From JAMXLO01 sp963719805 (GTDB lineage: Bacteria > Pseudomonadota > Alphaproteobacteria > Acetobacterales > Acetobacteraceae), in contig CAVRDF010000003.1 in NCBI GenBank assembly GCA_963719805.1, positions 434,001 to 498,000 on the forward strand: DNA of 64,000 nt, given 5' to 3'. The position numbers and the translations under genes are program-made. Below, piece by piece: positions 41,985-50,215 of this stretch (position 1 is its first letter; the number at the start of each line of letters is the position of its first letter). The notes under the pieces are model-generated. The model was not told the DNA's origin, did no database searches, and saw only the letters and a list, made by a program, of their open reading frames with translations.

Positions 41985-43379
41985 ATGAGCGCTACAACCG
42001 TGCCGGGGCACGGCTTCCTGAACCGTGACCGAACCATTGCCGGAATTGGCTTCAGCCGCTGGATGGTGCCCCCTGCCGCATTGTGCGTGCATCTGTGCAT
42101 CGGGCAGGCCTACGCGTTCAGCGTGTTCAATCTGCCGATGACCAGACTCATCGGCATTACTCAATCGGCCCCTGACGATTGGAAACTCACTGATCTGGGC
42201 TGGATTTTCAGCATCGCCATCTTCTTCCTCGGTGTTTCGGCGGCACTGCTCGGACGCTGGGTCGAGGAAGGCGGTCCCCGCCGCGCGATGTTCACTGCCG
42301 GGCTGTGCTGGGCTGGCGGCTTCCTGCTCTCGGCCGTTGGCGTGCGCATGCACAACATCTGGGTGGTATATCTCGGGTACGGCGTGCTGGGCGGTTTCGG
42401 TCTCGGTATCGGCTACATCTCACCGGTCTCCACACTGATCAGATGGTTTCCCGACCGGCCGGGCATGGCGACCGGCATGGCGATCATGGGCTTCGGCGGC
42501 GGCGCATTCATTGCTTCGCCGCTATCGGTGTGGCTGATGAGCCAGTTCTCCACACCAACACATATTGGCGTGGCTGAAACCTTTATCGTGCTCGCTATCG
42601 TATATTTCTGCTTCATGATGGTCGGTTCGGTGATCGTACGCCTGCCGCCCGCTGGCTGGGCACCCGAAGGCTATGTCCCCCCAGCAGAATCCAGCAAGCT
42701 GATCACCACCCGCCACGTCTATGTTTATCAGGCGCTCAAGACTCCGCAGTTCTGGTTGATCTGGTGGGTGCTGTGCCTGAACGTCACAGCGGGTATCGGC
42801 GTGCTTGGCCAAGCCTCCGCGATGAGCCAGGAAATGTTCCCTGGCAAGGTCACGGTCACTGCGGCCGCCGGCTTCGTCGGCCTCATGAGCCTGTTCAACA
42901 TGGGCGGCCGCTTCTTCTGGGCCTCGGTCTCCGACTTCATCGGCCGCAAGAACACCTACTTCGTGTTCTTCGTACTTGGCTTCATTCTGTATTCAGCGGT
43001 GCCGTACACCGGCGAAATCGGCAGCGTCGCCCTTTTCGTGCTGTGCTTCGGCATCATCTTCAGCATGTACGGCGGCGGTTTCGCGACAGTGCCCGCCTAT
43101 CTGCGCGACATGTTCGGCACCCGCTACGTTGGCGCGATCCACGGCCTGCTGCTCACCGCGTGGTCAATGGCGGGTATCTTCGGCCCTGTGCTGGTCAACT
43201 ACATCCGCCAGTACAACGTCGAACACGGAGTGGCCAAGGTCGCCGCGTACAACGTAACCATGTACGTCATGGCAGTGCTGCTGATCGCCGGGTTCTTCTG
43301 CAACCTCTTCATCAAGGCGGTGGACGAGCAGCACTACATGGCGCACGAAGACGCCGATGCCATGGGCATGTCGGATTAA
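41985..43379 (+). CDS. OFA-family MFS carrier (oxalate/formate antiporter type)
   Basis: The 464-residue twelve-helix carrier is of the oxalate:formate antiporter family. Signatures are WMVPPAALCVHLCIGQAYAF at helix 1, GVLGGFGLGIGYISPVSTLI, RWFPDRPGMATGMAIMGFG and the conserved helix 8 segment FNMGGRFFWASVSDFIGRK. OFA carriers exchange dicarboxylates or monocarboxylates; members beside formate dehydrogenase often carry formate or oxalate. The ribosome-binding site CAGGGAGACATCC is good. It is followed after 10 bases by a 41-residue one-helix gene. I infer formate or oxalate transport from the fds context. Confidence 0.88.
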   Translation: MSATTVPGHGFLNRDRTIAGIGFSRWMVPPAALCVHLCIGQAYAFSVFNLPMTRLIGITQSAPDDWKLTDLGWIFSIAIFFLGVSAALLGRWVEEGGPRRAMFTAGLCWAGGFLLSAVGVRMHNIWVVYLGYGVLGGFGLGIGYISPVSTLIRWFPDRPGMATGMAIMGFGGGAFIASPLSVWLMSQFSTPTHIGVAETFIVLAIVYFCFMMVGSVIVRLPPAGWAPEGYVPPAESSKLITTRHVYVYQALKTPQFWLIWWVLCLNVTAGIGVLGQASAMSQEMFPGKVTVTAAAGFVGLMSLFNMGGRFFWASVSDFIGRKNTYFVFFVLGFILYSAVPYTGEIGSVALFVLCFGIIFSMYGGGFATVPAYLRDMFGTRYVGAIHGLLLTAWSMAGIFGPVLVNYIRQYNVEHGVAKVAAYNVTMYVMAVLLIAGFFCNLFIKAVDEQHYMAHEDADAMGMSD

Positions 43380-43389
43380 GGATCAGACG

Positions 43390-43515
43390 ATGTCAACAAG
43401 TACGAACACTGGCACCACGCCGCTGCATCTGTTGCTCGCATGGGGCTTTGTCGGCATCCCGCTGGCTTGGGGCGTGATCCAGACACTTATGAACGCGCTG
43501 AAGCTCTTCCAGTAG
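43390..43515 (+). CDS. 41-residue single-helix protein, likely small subunit of the OFA carrier
   Basis: This gene is too short for most ORF cut-offs. From ATG 43390 it reads MSTSTNTGTTPLHLLLAWGF and continues VGIPLAWGVIQTLMNALKLF, ending in Gln and a TAG stop. One transmembrane helix spans about residues 13-31, with a short polar N-terminus. It starts 10 bases after the carrier stop, behind AAGGATCAGACG. Small one-helix proteins with a LLxWxFVxIPLxWGV pattern are regularly found next to OFA-type carriers in related bacteria, so an accessory subunit is likely. No other function is readable. Confidence 0.75.
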   Translation: MSTSTNTGTTPLHLLLAWGFVGIPLAWGVIQTLMNALKLFQ

Positions 43516-43527
43516 CGGCTCGCGGGC

Positions 43528-43557
43528 GTCATTGCGAAAAGCGTAGCAACGAAGCAA
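43528..43557. repeat. Single arm of the gtcattgcgag dispersed repeat
   Basis: The bases gtcattgcgaaaagcg followed by tagcaacgaagcaa match the left arm of the palindrome at 28981-29071 with a few changes. It sits between the convergent ends of the small carrier gene and the livGF gene. No second arm is found. Confidence 0.6.
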
Positions 43558-43578
43558 CCGCGGTCTCGCCGGCAGCTA

Positions 43579-45102
43579 CTACGCCGCCGTCAGTTCCTGC
43601 TGCACCACGCCCAGCAGCCTCGTCTGCAATGCTGTATCGGCCTCGAGCGCACGCGCGCTGCCTTCGTACGCGACCTGCCCATTCACCAGCACATACGCCC
43701 GATCGACAATCGGCAGCACCGTTTCCGCGTGGTGCTCGACGATGATCATCGCCACACGGCCACGCAGCCGCACCAGCGCGTCCATCACCTCCTGCACCAC
43801 GCTCGGCGCGAGCCCTTCAAACGGTTCGTCGAGCAGGATCAGCCGGCTCGGCACGGTCAGCGCGCGTGCAATGGCCAGCATCTGCCGCTCGCCGCCAGAT
43901 AGGCTTTCCGCCCGTGCACGTTGCAGGATCTTCAGCTTCGGAAACAGCCCGAAGATTTCGTCGAACGACGCGCCGCCCGGCCGTGCGGCCAGCCGCAGGT
44001 TCTCCATCACGCTCAGGTTCGGAAACAGCCGCCGCCCTTCAGGCACGATGGAAATGCCCAGCCGGTTGATCTCATAGGACCGGGCGCGCGTGATTTCAGT
44101 GCCGTCCATCGCAATACGTCCGGCGGTCTTCTGCACCGTACCGGTGATGGCGCGCAGCATCGTGGTCTTGCCGACGCCATTGCGGCCCAACAGCGCCACC
44201 GCCTCGCCTTCATGCACCACCAGATCGACGTCTGTCAGGATCTGGCTGCCTGCATAGCCGGCGCGCACCTGGGTCAGTTCCAGTAACGGCTTCGCACTGA
44301 CGGCAGTGGCCACTTCCGGCCGCACCGTGGGCACTGGCACTCCGCTTGCGCGCGACGTTCCCATATATGCCGTGATCACGTCCGGGTTGCTGGCAACCTC
44401 CGCGGGCTTGCCGTCGGCAATCACACGGCCCTGGTGCAGCACGGTGATGCGGTCGGACAGCGCCAGCACGCGATCGATGTCATGCTCGATCAGCAGCACA
44501 GCATGCGTCGTGGCAAGCTGGCGGATCAGCGCGCCGACCACCTCGCGGTCTGCTTCGGCCAGACCGGCCAATGGTTCGTCGAGCAACAACAGCTTCGCAT
44601 CGGTGGCAAGCGAGATGGCGATTTCCAACAGGCGCCGCTCGCCGTGCGCAAGATTGGCGCAAGGCTCGGCAGCGCGATCCTCCAGCCCGACCGCGGCGAG
44701 CAGCGACCAGGTGCGCGCGTTGATCTCCTCGATCGTATAGGCATCCCGCCACAGGCTGTTCTGCTGCGCACTGCGTGCCTGCACCGCGACACGCACATTT
44801 TCGAACGTCGTCAGGTTGCGGAACACGCTGAGTATCTGGAACGACCGAGCGACACCCAGCCGGATGCGGCGATGCACCGGCAGTTGCGTGATGTCGTGGC
44901 CGTCGAATGCGATCTGCCCAGCATCCGCACGCAGCAATCCAGTCAGCATGTTGAAGAATGTGGTCTTTCCCGCACCGTTCGGACCAATCAGGCTGTGCAG
45001 CCGGTAGGGATGCACCTCCAGTTGCACATCGGCCGCGACGACTAAGGATCCGAACCGCTTGTGCAGGCCGCGCACTGTCAGGATCGGTTTGTCCGCATCC
45101 AT
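43579..45102 (-). CDS. Fused LivG-LivF ATPase of a Liv-type importer
   Basis: One 507-residue frame from ATG 45102 (MDADKPILTVRGLHKRFGS) holds two complete ABC ATPases. The LivG half (about 1-248) has Walker A GPNGAGKTT at 40-48 and Walker B LLLLDEPLAGLAE. A 20-residue Val/Pro/Ala linker follows. The LivF half (about 270-507) has Walker A GRNGVGKTT at 306-314, signature LSGGERQMLAIA and Walker B LILLDEPFEGLAP. The first half has LAHGERRLLEIA in place of LSGGQ. The LivM remnant upstream runs into this frame without a stop codon, so the ancestral protein may have been LivM-LivG-LivF. Expression now needs the internal ATG at 45102. Confidence 0.85.
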   Translation of the reverse strand: MDADKPILTVRGLHKRFGSLVVAADVQLEVHPYRLHSLIGPNGAGKTTFFNMLTGLLRADAGQIAFDGHDITQLPVHRRIRLGVARSFQILSVFRNLTTFENVRVAVQARSAQQNSLWRDAYTIEEINARTWSLLAAVGLEDRAAEPCANLAHGERRLLEIAISLATDAKLLLLDEPLAGLAEADREVVGALIRQLATTHAVLLIEHDIDRVLALSDRITVLHQGRVIADGKPAEVASNPDVITAYMGTSRASGVPVPTVRPEVATAVSAKPLLELTQVRAGYAGSQILTDVDLVVHEGEAVALLGRNGVGKTTMLRAITGTVQKTAGRIAMDGTEITRARSYEINRLGISIVPEGRRLFPNLSVMENLRLAARPGGASFDEIFGLFPKLKILQRARAESLSGGERQMLAIARALTVPSRLILLDEPFEGLAPSVVQEVMDALVRLRGRVAMIIVEHHAETVLPIVDRAYVLVNGQVAYEGSARALEADTALQTRLLGVVQQELTAA

Positions 45103-46102
45103 CGTACGCGTTTCGGCATCATGGAACGGCTCAATCCGTGGCGGTCGCGGCGGGACGTCGGAGCGCACCAGCGTCCAGCGCTGCTCGCGGCGCAGCAGGC
45201 GTTGCACCGCGCCCTGAATGCCTTCCGGCGACAGCAGCGCGAACAGGATGATGATCGGTGCGAACATCAGCCACCAGCTCTCGGTGATCGCGCTCAGCCG
45301 ATCCTGCAGAATGGTGAAGGCGATGGCGCCCCAGAGCGGCCCGAGGAACTGATGCACCCCACCCAGTCACCGTCATCAGCAGCGCATCGCCGGCGTGCTG
45401 CCAGCCAAGATTGTCCGCATAGGCGCCGCGCAGCATCAGCGCGAGCAGCGCACCGGCAAAGCCGATGATCCCGCCCATGATGACGAACGCCTCGAACTTC
45501 AGCCGGAATGTCGAATAGCCGAGACTTTGCGCACGCTGTTCGTTGTCGCGCAGCGCCTGGAGCGAGCGTCCGAACGGTGAATGCGCAATCCGCCACAGCA
45601 GCCACATGGCGGCGGTCACTGCCAGCACTGTGAAGACGTGGAACGTCCAGTCACCGGCCAGTCATGGCCGCGGCACGCCTTGCAACCCGTTCTCGCCGCC
45701 GGTGAGGTCAGTCCATTTGTAGGAAATCTCGAATGCGATCTGCGAAAACGCCAGTGTCAGCAATGAGAAATACAGGCCACGCCGGCGCAGGATGATCAAT
45801 GCGATCGCCGCGGCGAGCAGCAGCGAGAACGCCACCGCGAACACCAATGCCTCGATCTCGTTGTGCAGGAAGCCGCGCAGCGAGATCGCCACCGCGTAAC
45901 TGGCGCAGCCAAAGAAAACCGAAGCGCCGAATGGCACAAGGCCGGTGTAGCCGACGAGCAGATTCACTCCGGCGCCGTACAGCGTATAGATCGCGATCTG
46001 GGTGATCAGGCTGACCGGTGCACCAATCGCATCCCACCCGATGGTGAGAGCAATAAAAACCAACAGGATCCACAGGATCGGGTGGCGGATCAGCGCGTTC
46101 AC
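45103..46102 (-). pseudogene. livM: LivM permease with nonsense codon and frameshift
   Basis: The GTG at 46102 overlaps the livH stop (GTGA) and begins NALIRHPILWILLVFIALTI. The permease is normal up to GGENGLQGVPRP, where TGA at 45664-45662 stops it; the same frame continues with LAGDWTFHVFTVLAVTAAMW. A further shift at about 45367 comes from one extra base: without it the reading is LLMTVLGGVHQFLGPLWGAI. Beyond that the frame is open to LSPEGIQGAVQRLL and on into livGF. Two independent lesions argue for a real loss of the permease, although single sequence errors are not excluded. Confidence 0.82.
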
Positions 46103-46968
46103 TCGAACCGCTCCCACCGCTCGCCCAGCAATCCACGCGGGCGGATCAGCAGCACCGCCGCCATGAATATGTACATCATCGCGTTGGCGGCATCCGGCTG
46201 GAACTGGATGGTGAGAGCGATCACCACGCCGACCATCAGCCCGGCGATTACTGCGCCGGCGAACGAGCCCAATCCGCCGATCACCACCACGACGAACGCC
46301 GGCATGATAGCGTTCTCCGACATCGACGGGATCACCGTCCACAGCGGCGCCGCCAGCACTCCGGCAATCCCAGCCAGAGCGCAGCCGAGCCCGAACACCG
46401 CGGTCAGCACGCGCGGCAGACGAATGCCGAGCAGCCCTACCATCTCCGGATCGCGCGACCCCGCGCGCAGGATGCGGCCGTACGGCGTGAACTGCATGAA
46501 CGCCCACAGCGCCACCAGCAGCACAACCGTCGTCAAAAACACCGTCGCGCGGTATTTCGTAAGCAGCACCGGTCCCCACAGATAAATGCCTGAGAGGAAC
46601 GGCGGCTGGCTGAACGGCTGGCCGATGCCGCCATAGATCAGCCGCAGCAGCGCCTCGATCATCAGCGCCAATGCGAAGGTAATGATCAGGCTGATCAGCG
46701 GTTCTTTGTCATACAACTGGCGGATCAGCGTCTTCTCCACCAGCATGCCGACAAGACCGACCAATATTGGTGCCAGCAGCACGGCGGGCCAACCGAAATA
46801 CTGATACAGGGTTAGCGCGAAATATGCGCCCAGCGCGAAGAAGTTGCCGTGCGCGAAGTTCACGATGCCCAGCAGGCCGAAGATGATCGACAGGCCGATG
46901 GCAATCAGCACGTAGAGGCCACCGAGCACCAGCCCGGTGGCCACTTGCGATAGAATGACGTCGAGCAC
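46099..46968 (-). CDS. livH: Liv-type ABC transporter permease (LivH), second system
   Basis: The 289-residue permease has the LivH signature GLSIIFGLLGIVNFAHGNFF, the MQFTPYGRILRAGSRDPEM EAA-like loop and VVVIGGLGSFAGAVIAG. It is intact, starts 12 bases after the binding-protein gene and overlaps livM by 4 bases. Without its LivM partner it could not form the normal heterodimeric channel unless a LivM from another system replaces it. Confidence 0.92.
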   Translation of the reverse strand: MLDVILSQVATGLVLGGLYVLIAIGLSIIFGLLGIVNFAHGNFFALGAYFALTLYQYFGWPAVLLAPILVGLVGMLVEKTLIRQLYDKEPLISLIITFALALMIEALLRLIYGGIGQPFSQPPFLSGIYLWGPVLLTKYRATVFLTTVVLLVALWAFMQFTPYGRILRAGSRDPEMVGLLGIRLPRVLTAVFGLGCALAGIAGVLAAPLWTVIPSMSENAIMPAFVVVVIGGLGSFAGAVIAGLMVGVVIALTIQFQPDAANAMMYIFMAAVLLIRPRGLLGERWERFE

Positions 46969-46980
46969 GACCGGATCAGG

Positions 46981-48219
46981 TCAGGTGGTCATGTGGCAGC
47001 CGTTTGCCACCGGATCGCCGAATACCTTGTCCAGGTCCGCGGCGTTCTGCGGCACCACACCCTTGACGTCGAAGTAGTCCCACTTGTCGGTGATCTTCGG
47101 CTTCACCTGCACCACGAGATTCTTCAGCAGCAACTGATGGTCGCCCTTGCGCCAGTAGTACGGGTTGTTCGCGGTGCCGCCCTTCCAGTTTTCCAGGCTG
47201 CTGATGATTGCATCCGCGTCGGTGGACTTTGCCGCGTCCATCGCCTCGAACAGCGACTTGGCGGCGAGCCAGCCCATCCACGCCTTGTCTGCCGCGGGCT
47301 TGCCGTGCTTCTTCAAGTAATCCGCCGCCATCTGCTTTTCGTCGGGCGGATTGTCCGCATTGTCGTACCACCAGAGCGACGTAAACAGCCCAGAGGCAGC
47401 GTCCGGTCCGACCGCCCAGATGTCGGTATCGCCAATGGCGATCTCGCAGATCGGGATGGAACCCTTCATGCCCATCTCGTTCCACTGCTTGAGGAATGTT
47501 GACAAATCGCCCGCCGGTACGCCGCCCAGGATCATGTCAGGCTTCGCCTGCCGGATCTTCAGGATGAAGGAGCTGTAGTCCGGCGTGTTCAGCGGTACGA
47601 CATCATCTCCCGCGATCGTGCCGCCGGCCTTCGCCAGGATCTCTTTGAACGACTTGGCGATGTCTTGGCCGAATGCGTAATTGGCGGTGAGGAAGTACCA
47701 CTTCTTGCCGTAACCCATGATGAATGGCGCGAACATTGTCGCCTGCACTGCCACGGGTGTGTTCAGCCGGAACGTGTAGCGGTTGCAGTTCTTGCCGCTG
47801 ATGTCGGTGGCGGCCGCATTGTTGCAGATAAACGGGATCTTCAGTTGCGCCGCGGTCGCCTGCTCCGCCAGCGCGTTGGAACTTAGCGATCCGCCAAGGA
47901 TCGCGGCGACTTTGTTCTCCTGCACCAGGCGCTGCATGTTCTGCTGCGAACCCTGCGGCGAAGGCTCGTCTAGCCAGACCAGTTCGGCCGGCTGTCCCAT
48001 GATCTTGTTGCCGCGCTCCTCGAGCGCGAGATACGTGCCGTTCGCGAGATATTCGGTCTGCGCGGCAATGTCTCCGGTCTTGGCCAGCAGCAGGCCGATT
48101 TTGATGGTGTCCGCAGCCCGCGCGATGTACGGCCGGGCGAGCGGGGATGCAGCCACCGCAGCTGCGCCAAGTAACGCCCCCCGGCGGGACACAGTAAAGC
48201 CAGTGCTCCTAGACGACAT
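46981..48219 (-). CDS. Liv-type ABC transporter substrate-binding protein, second system
   Basis: The 412-residue binding protein has a Tat leader (SRRGALLGAAAVAASPLARP) and the type I periplasmic binding fold (TIKIGLLLAKTGDIAAQTEY, VAAILGGSLSSNALAEQATA, KKWYFLTANYAFGQDIAKSF). The family includes binding proteins for amino acids and for aromatic or hydroaromatic acids. It lies 63 bases downstream of the 3-dehydroshikimate dehydratase gene in the same direction, so shikimate, quinate or a related acid is a reasonable ligand guess. Confidence 0.9.
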   Translation of the reverse strand: MSSRSTGFTVSRRGALLGAAAVAASPLARPYIARAADTIKIGLLLAKTGDIAAQTEYLANGTYLALEERGNKIMGQPAELVWLDEPSPQGSQQNMQRLVQENKVAAILGGSLSSNALAEQATAAQLKIPFICNNAAATDISGKNCNRYTFRLNTPVAVQATMFAPFIMGYGKKWYFLTANYAFGQDIAKSFKEILAKAGGTIAGDDVVPLNTPDYSSFILKIRQAKPDMILGGVPAGDLSTFLKQWNEMGMKGSIPICEIAIGDTDIWAVGPDAASGLFTSLWWYDNADNPPDEKQMAADYLKKHGKPAADKAWMGWLAAKSLFEAMDAAKSTDADAIISSLENWKGGTANNPYYWRKGDHQLLLKNLVVQVKPKITDKWDYFDVKGVVPQNAADLDKVFGDPVANGCHMTT

Positions 48220-48282
48220 GTTTCCTCCCGTTGCGTGCCACGGCGAACGACGCGGCCGAGTCGCCCGATTACCCTGGCCACG

Positions 48283-50151
48283 CTAGTCAAGCAACCCTGT
48301 CAGCCGGGACGAAACGTGCTGCTGCGCCTGCGCCGCCATGCGCACCGTGGCGTTCGCAGCGCCGTATTGTTGATAGTCACCGATGCGCTGCACGATTTCG
48401 AAGAAGAACCTGTCATCGAAGGCTGCCGTATAGGCGTGCAGGAATTCTCCGGTATCGTCGCGATCGTACAGCAGTTTGAGAGAACGAAGCGTTTCGAGGC
48501 GATCCTCATCCAGGTCCCACTTCGCGGCCACATCTTCATAATAGTTGGCTGGTATTGGCAAGCTATGTGAGCCACGCGCCTCCAGCCGTCGCAGCGTGGC
48601 CACGATATCATCGCTCGCCAAGGCGACGTGCTGCGCGCCTGCACCCGCGTAGGTGGTCAGGAAACGCCCGGTTCCTGTCTGCCGGCTTTCCGATACATTG
48701 AGCGGCAACCGAACCGTGTGGTCCATGCTGGTCATTGTTTGGCTGCGCACCAGCCCATACGGATCGGCGATCTCCCAAAGCTGCTCCGGCACAAAGCCAA
48801 ACAGCGTGCGCCAGAACAGCACGGAATTATCCAGCCTGCCCACGGGCAATGCCTGCGCCACATGGTCGATGTTCGTCAGCATCATGTCGTCGTCTGTCTG
48901 GTCGGCGAACAACCGGAAATCATCCTCGTAGATGCTGCGGCCCGATGGGTCCGGCTGGACCAGGTAAAGCAACGTTCCGTCCGGGGCGCGCAGTGCCGGG
49001 ATCGTGCGCTCGCCTTCACCGATGCGCTCCTGCCACTCGGGACACAGCAGTGCGTTCGCGCGCTGCACTGCCCGCGCCGCATCGTCCACCCGCAGCGCCA
49101 TCGCGCACACCGATGGTCCATGCAATTGGAAGTGCTCGGATGCCGCGCTGTCCAGCTCGCTGTTCAAAACGAAATTCACGCGGCCATGGCGAAACAGCTC
49201 GACCGCCTTGGACCGATGATGCCCGGCATGCCGCAATCCCAGCGAACGCAACTGCTCGCCAAGCCGTCGTGCCGCATCATCGTCGACTGCGAATTCGATG
49301 AATTCGATGCCGTCGAATACCGGCGGAGGCGGCAGGCTGGCCGCGCCAGCCTCCGCTTCCAGCCAAAGCAGCGAACGCAGGCCGTCGCGCGCCATCAACC
49401 TTGCCGGAGCGGCGCGGAATTCGTCGTTGAACACTTCCAGCGAAAGCGGGCCTTGATAGCCGGCAGCCAATGCCGCCCGCAGAAACTCCGCAACCGGCAA
49501 TTGGCCCTGGCCCGGAAAGTTTCGGAAATGCCGGCTCCACGACAGCGAATCCATTGCCAGCCGGGGAGCGTCCGCGAGTTGCACGAAAAACAGTTTCTCG
49601 CTTGGCACGTCGGCAATGCCCGCGAATTCGTCCTCCACCGCCAGAGTATGGAAACTGTCAATGATCAGCCCAAGCGCCGGTTGACTCGCCGCCTGCACAA
49701 TGTTCCACGCGTGTCGCCATCGGTTGACATGCCGCCCCCAGGCCAGCGCTTCGTACCCGACGCGCAGTCCACGCCGCTCCGCGCGTTCCGCCATCGCCGC
49801 AAGATCTGCCGCCGCGCGGCTATCATCGTTTGCCGTCGCCGCATGCGTATTACTGCACACCAGCACAAGATCCGTACCCAGCGCCTGCATGACGTCGAAC
49901 TTGCGTTCAGCACGATCTAGGTTTTGTGCCCGCCGCGGCTCCGGCATTGCCTCGAAATCGCGGAATGGCTGGAAGAGGGTGATGGCAAGCCCGAGATTGC
50001 CGGCAATGGTCCGCACCTCTTCCGGCGAGCCATCGAAGGTGAGCAGATCGTTCTCGAAGATCTCCACGCCATCGAAGCCGACGGCCGCAGCAGCCTCGAG
50101 CTTCTCCGGCAAGGTGCCGCTCAGTGAGACGGTGGCAATGGATTTTTGCAT
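48283..50151 (-). CDS. 3-dehydroshikimate dehydratase, two-domain QuiC type
   Basis: The 622-residue protein joins an N-terminal sugar-isomerase TIM barrel (about 1-270: GFDGVEIFENDLLTFDG, LIIDSFHTLAVEDEF, PLSLEVFNDEFRAAP with the metal-binding Glu) to a C-terminal 4-hydroxyphenylpyruvate-dioxygenase-like region (about 280-620: NIDHVAQALPVG, GAGAQHVALASDDIVATL, DRFFFEIVQRIGDYQ). This arrangement is that of bacterial 3-dehydroshikimate dehydratases such as Pseudomonas QuiC, which make protocatechuate from 3-dehydroshikimate. The function of the C-terminal part in these enzymes is unclear. The divergent shikimate dehydrogenase-like gene supports a role in quinate/shikimate breakdown. Confidence 0.87.
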   Translation of the reverse strand: MQKSIATVSLSGTLPEKLEAAAAVGFDGVEIFENDLLTFDGSPEEVRTIAGNLGLAITLFQPFRDFEAMPEPRRAQNLDRAERKFDVMQALGTDLVLVCSNTHAATANDDSRAAADLAAMAERAERRGLRVGYEALAWGRHVNRWRHAWNIVQAASQPALGLIIDSFHTLAVEDEFAGIADVPSEKLFFVQLADAPRLAMDSLSWSRHFRNFPGQGQLPVAEFLRAALAAGYQGPLSLEVFNDEFRAAPARLMARDGLRSLLWLEAEAGAASLPPPPVFDGIEFIEFAVDDDAARRLGEQLRSLGLRHAGHHRSKAVELFRHGRVNFVLNSELDSAASEHFQLHGPSVCAMALRVDDAARAVQRANALLCPEWQERIGEGERTIPALRAPDGTLLYLVQPDPSGRSIYEDDFRLFADQTDDDMMLTNIDHVAQALPVGRLDNSVLFWRTLFGFVPEQLWEIADPYGLVRSQTMTSMDHTVRLPLNVSESRQTGTGRFLTTYAGAGAQHVALASDDIVATLRRLEARGSHSLPIPANYYEDVAAKWDLDEDRLETLRSLKLLYDRDDTGEFLHAYTAAFDDRFFFEIVQRIGDYQQYGAANATVRMAAQAQQHVSSRLTGLLD

Positions 50152-50215
50152 CTGCTCCCTTTGCGTTCTTCAGTGCTGGCTTGCTGCGAGTTGCACTGTT
50201 TGGTTAATACTAATC

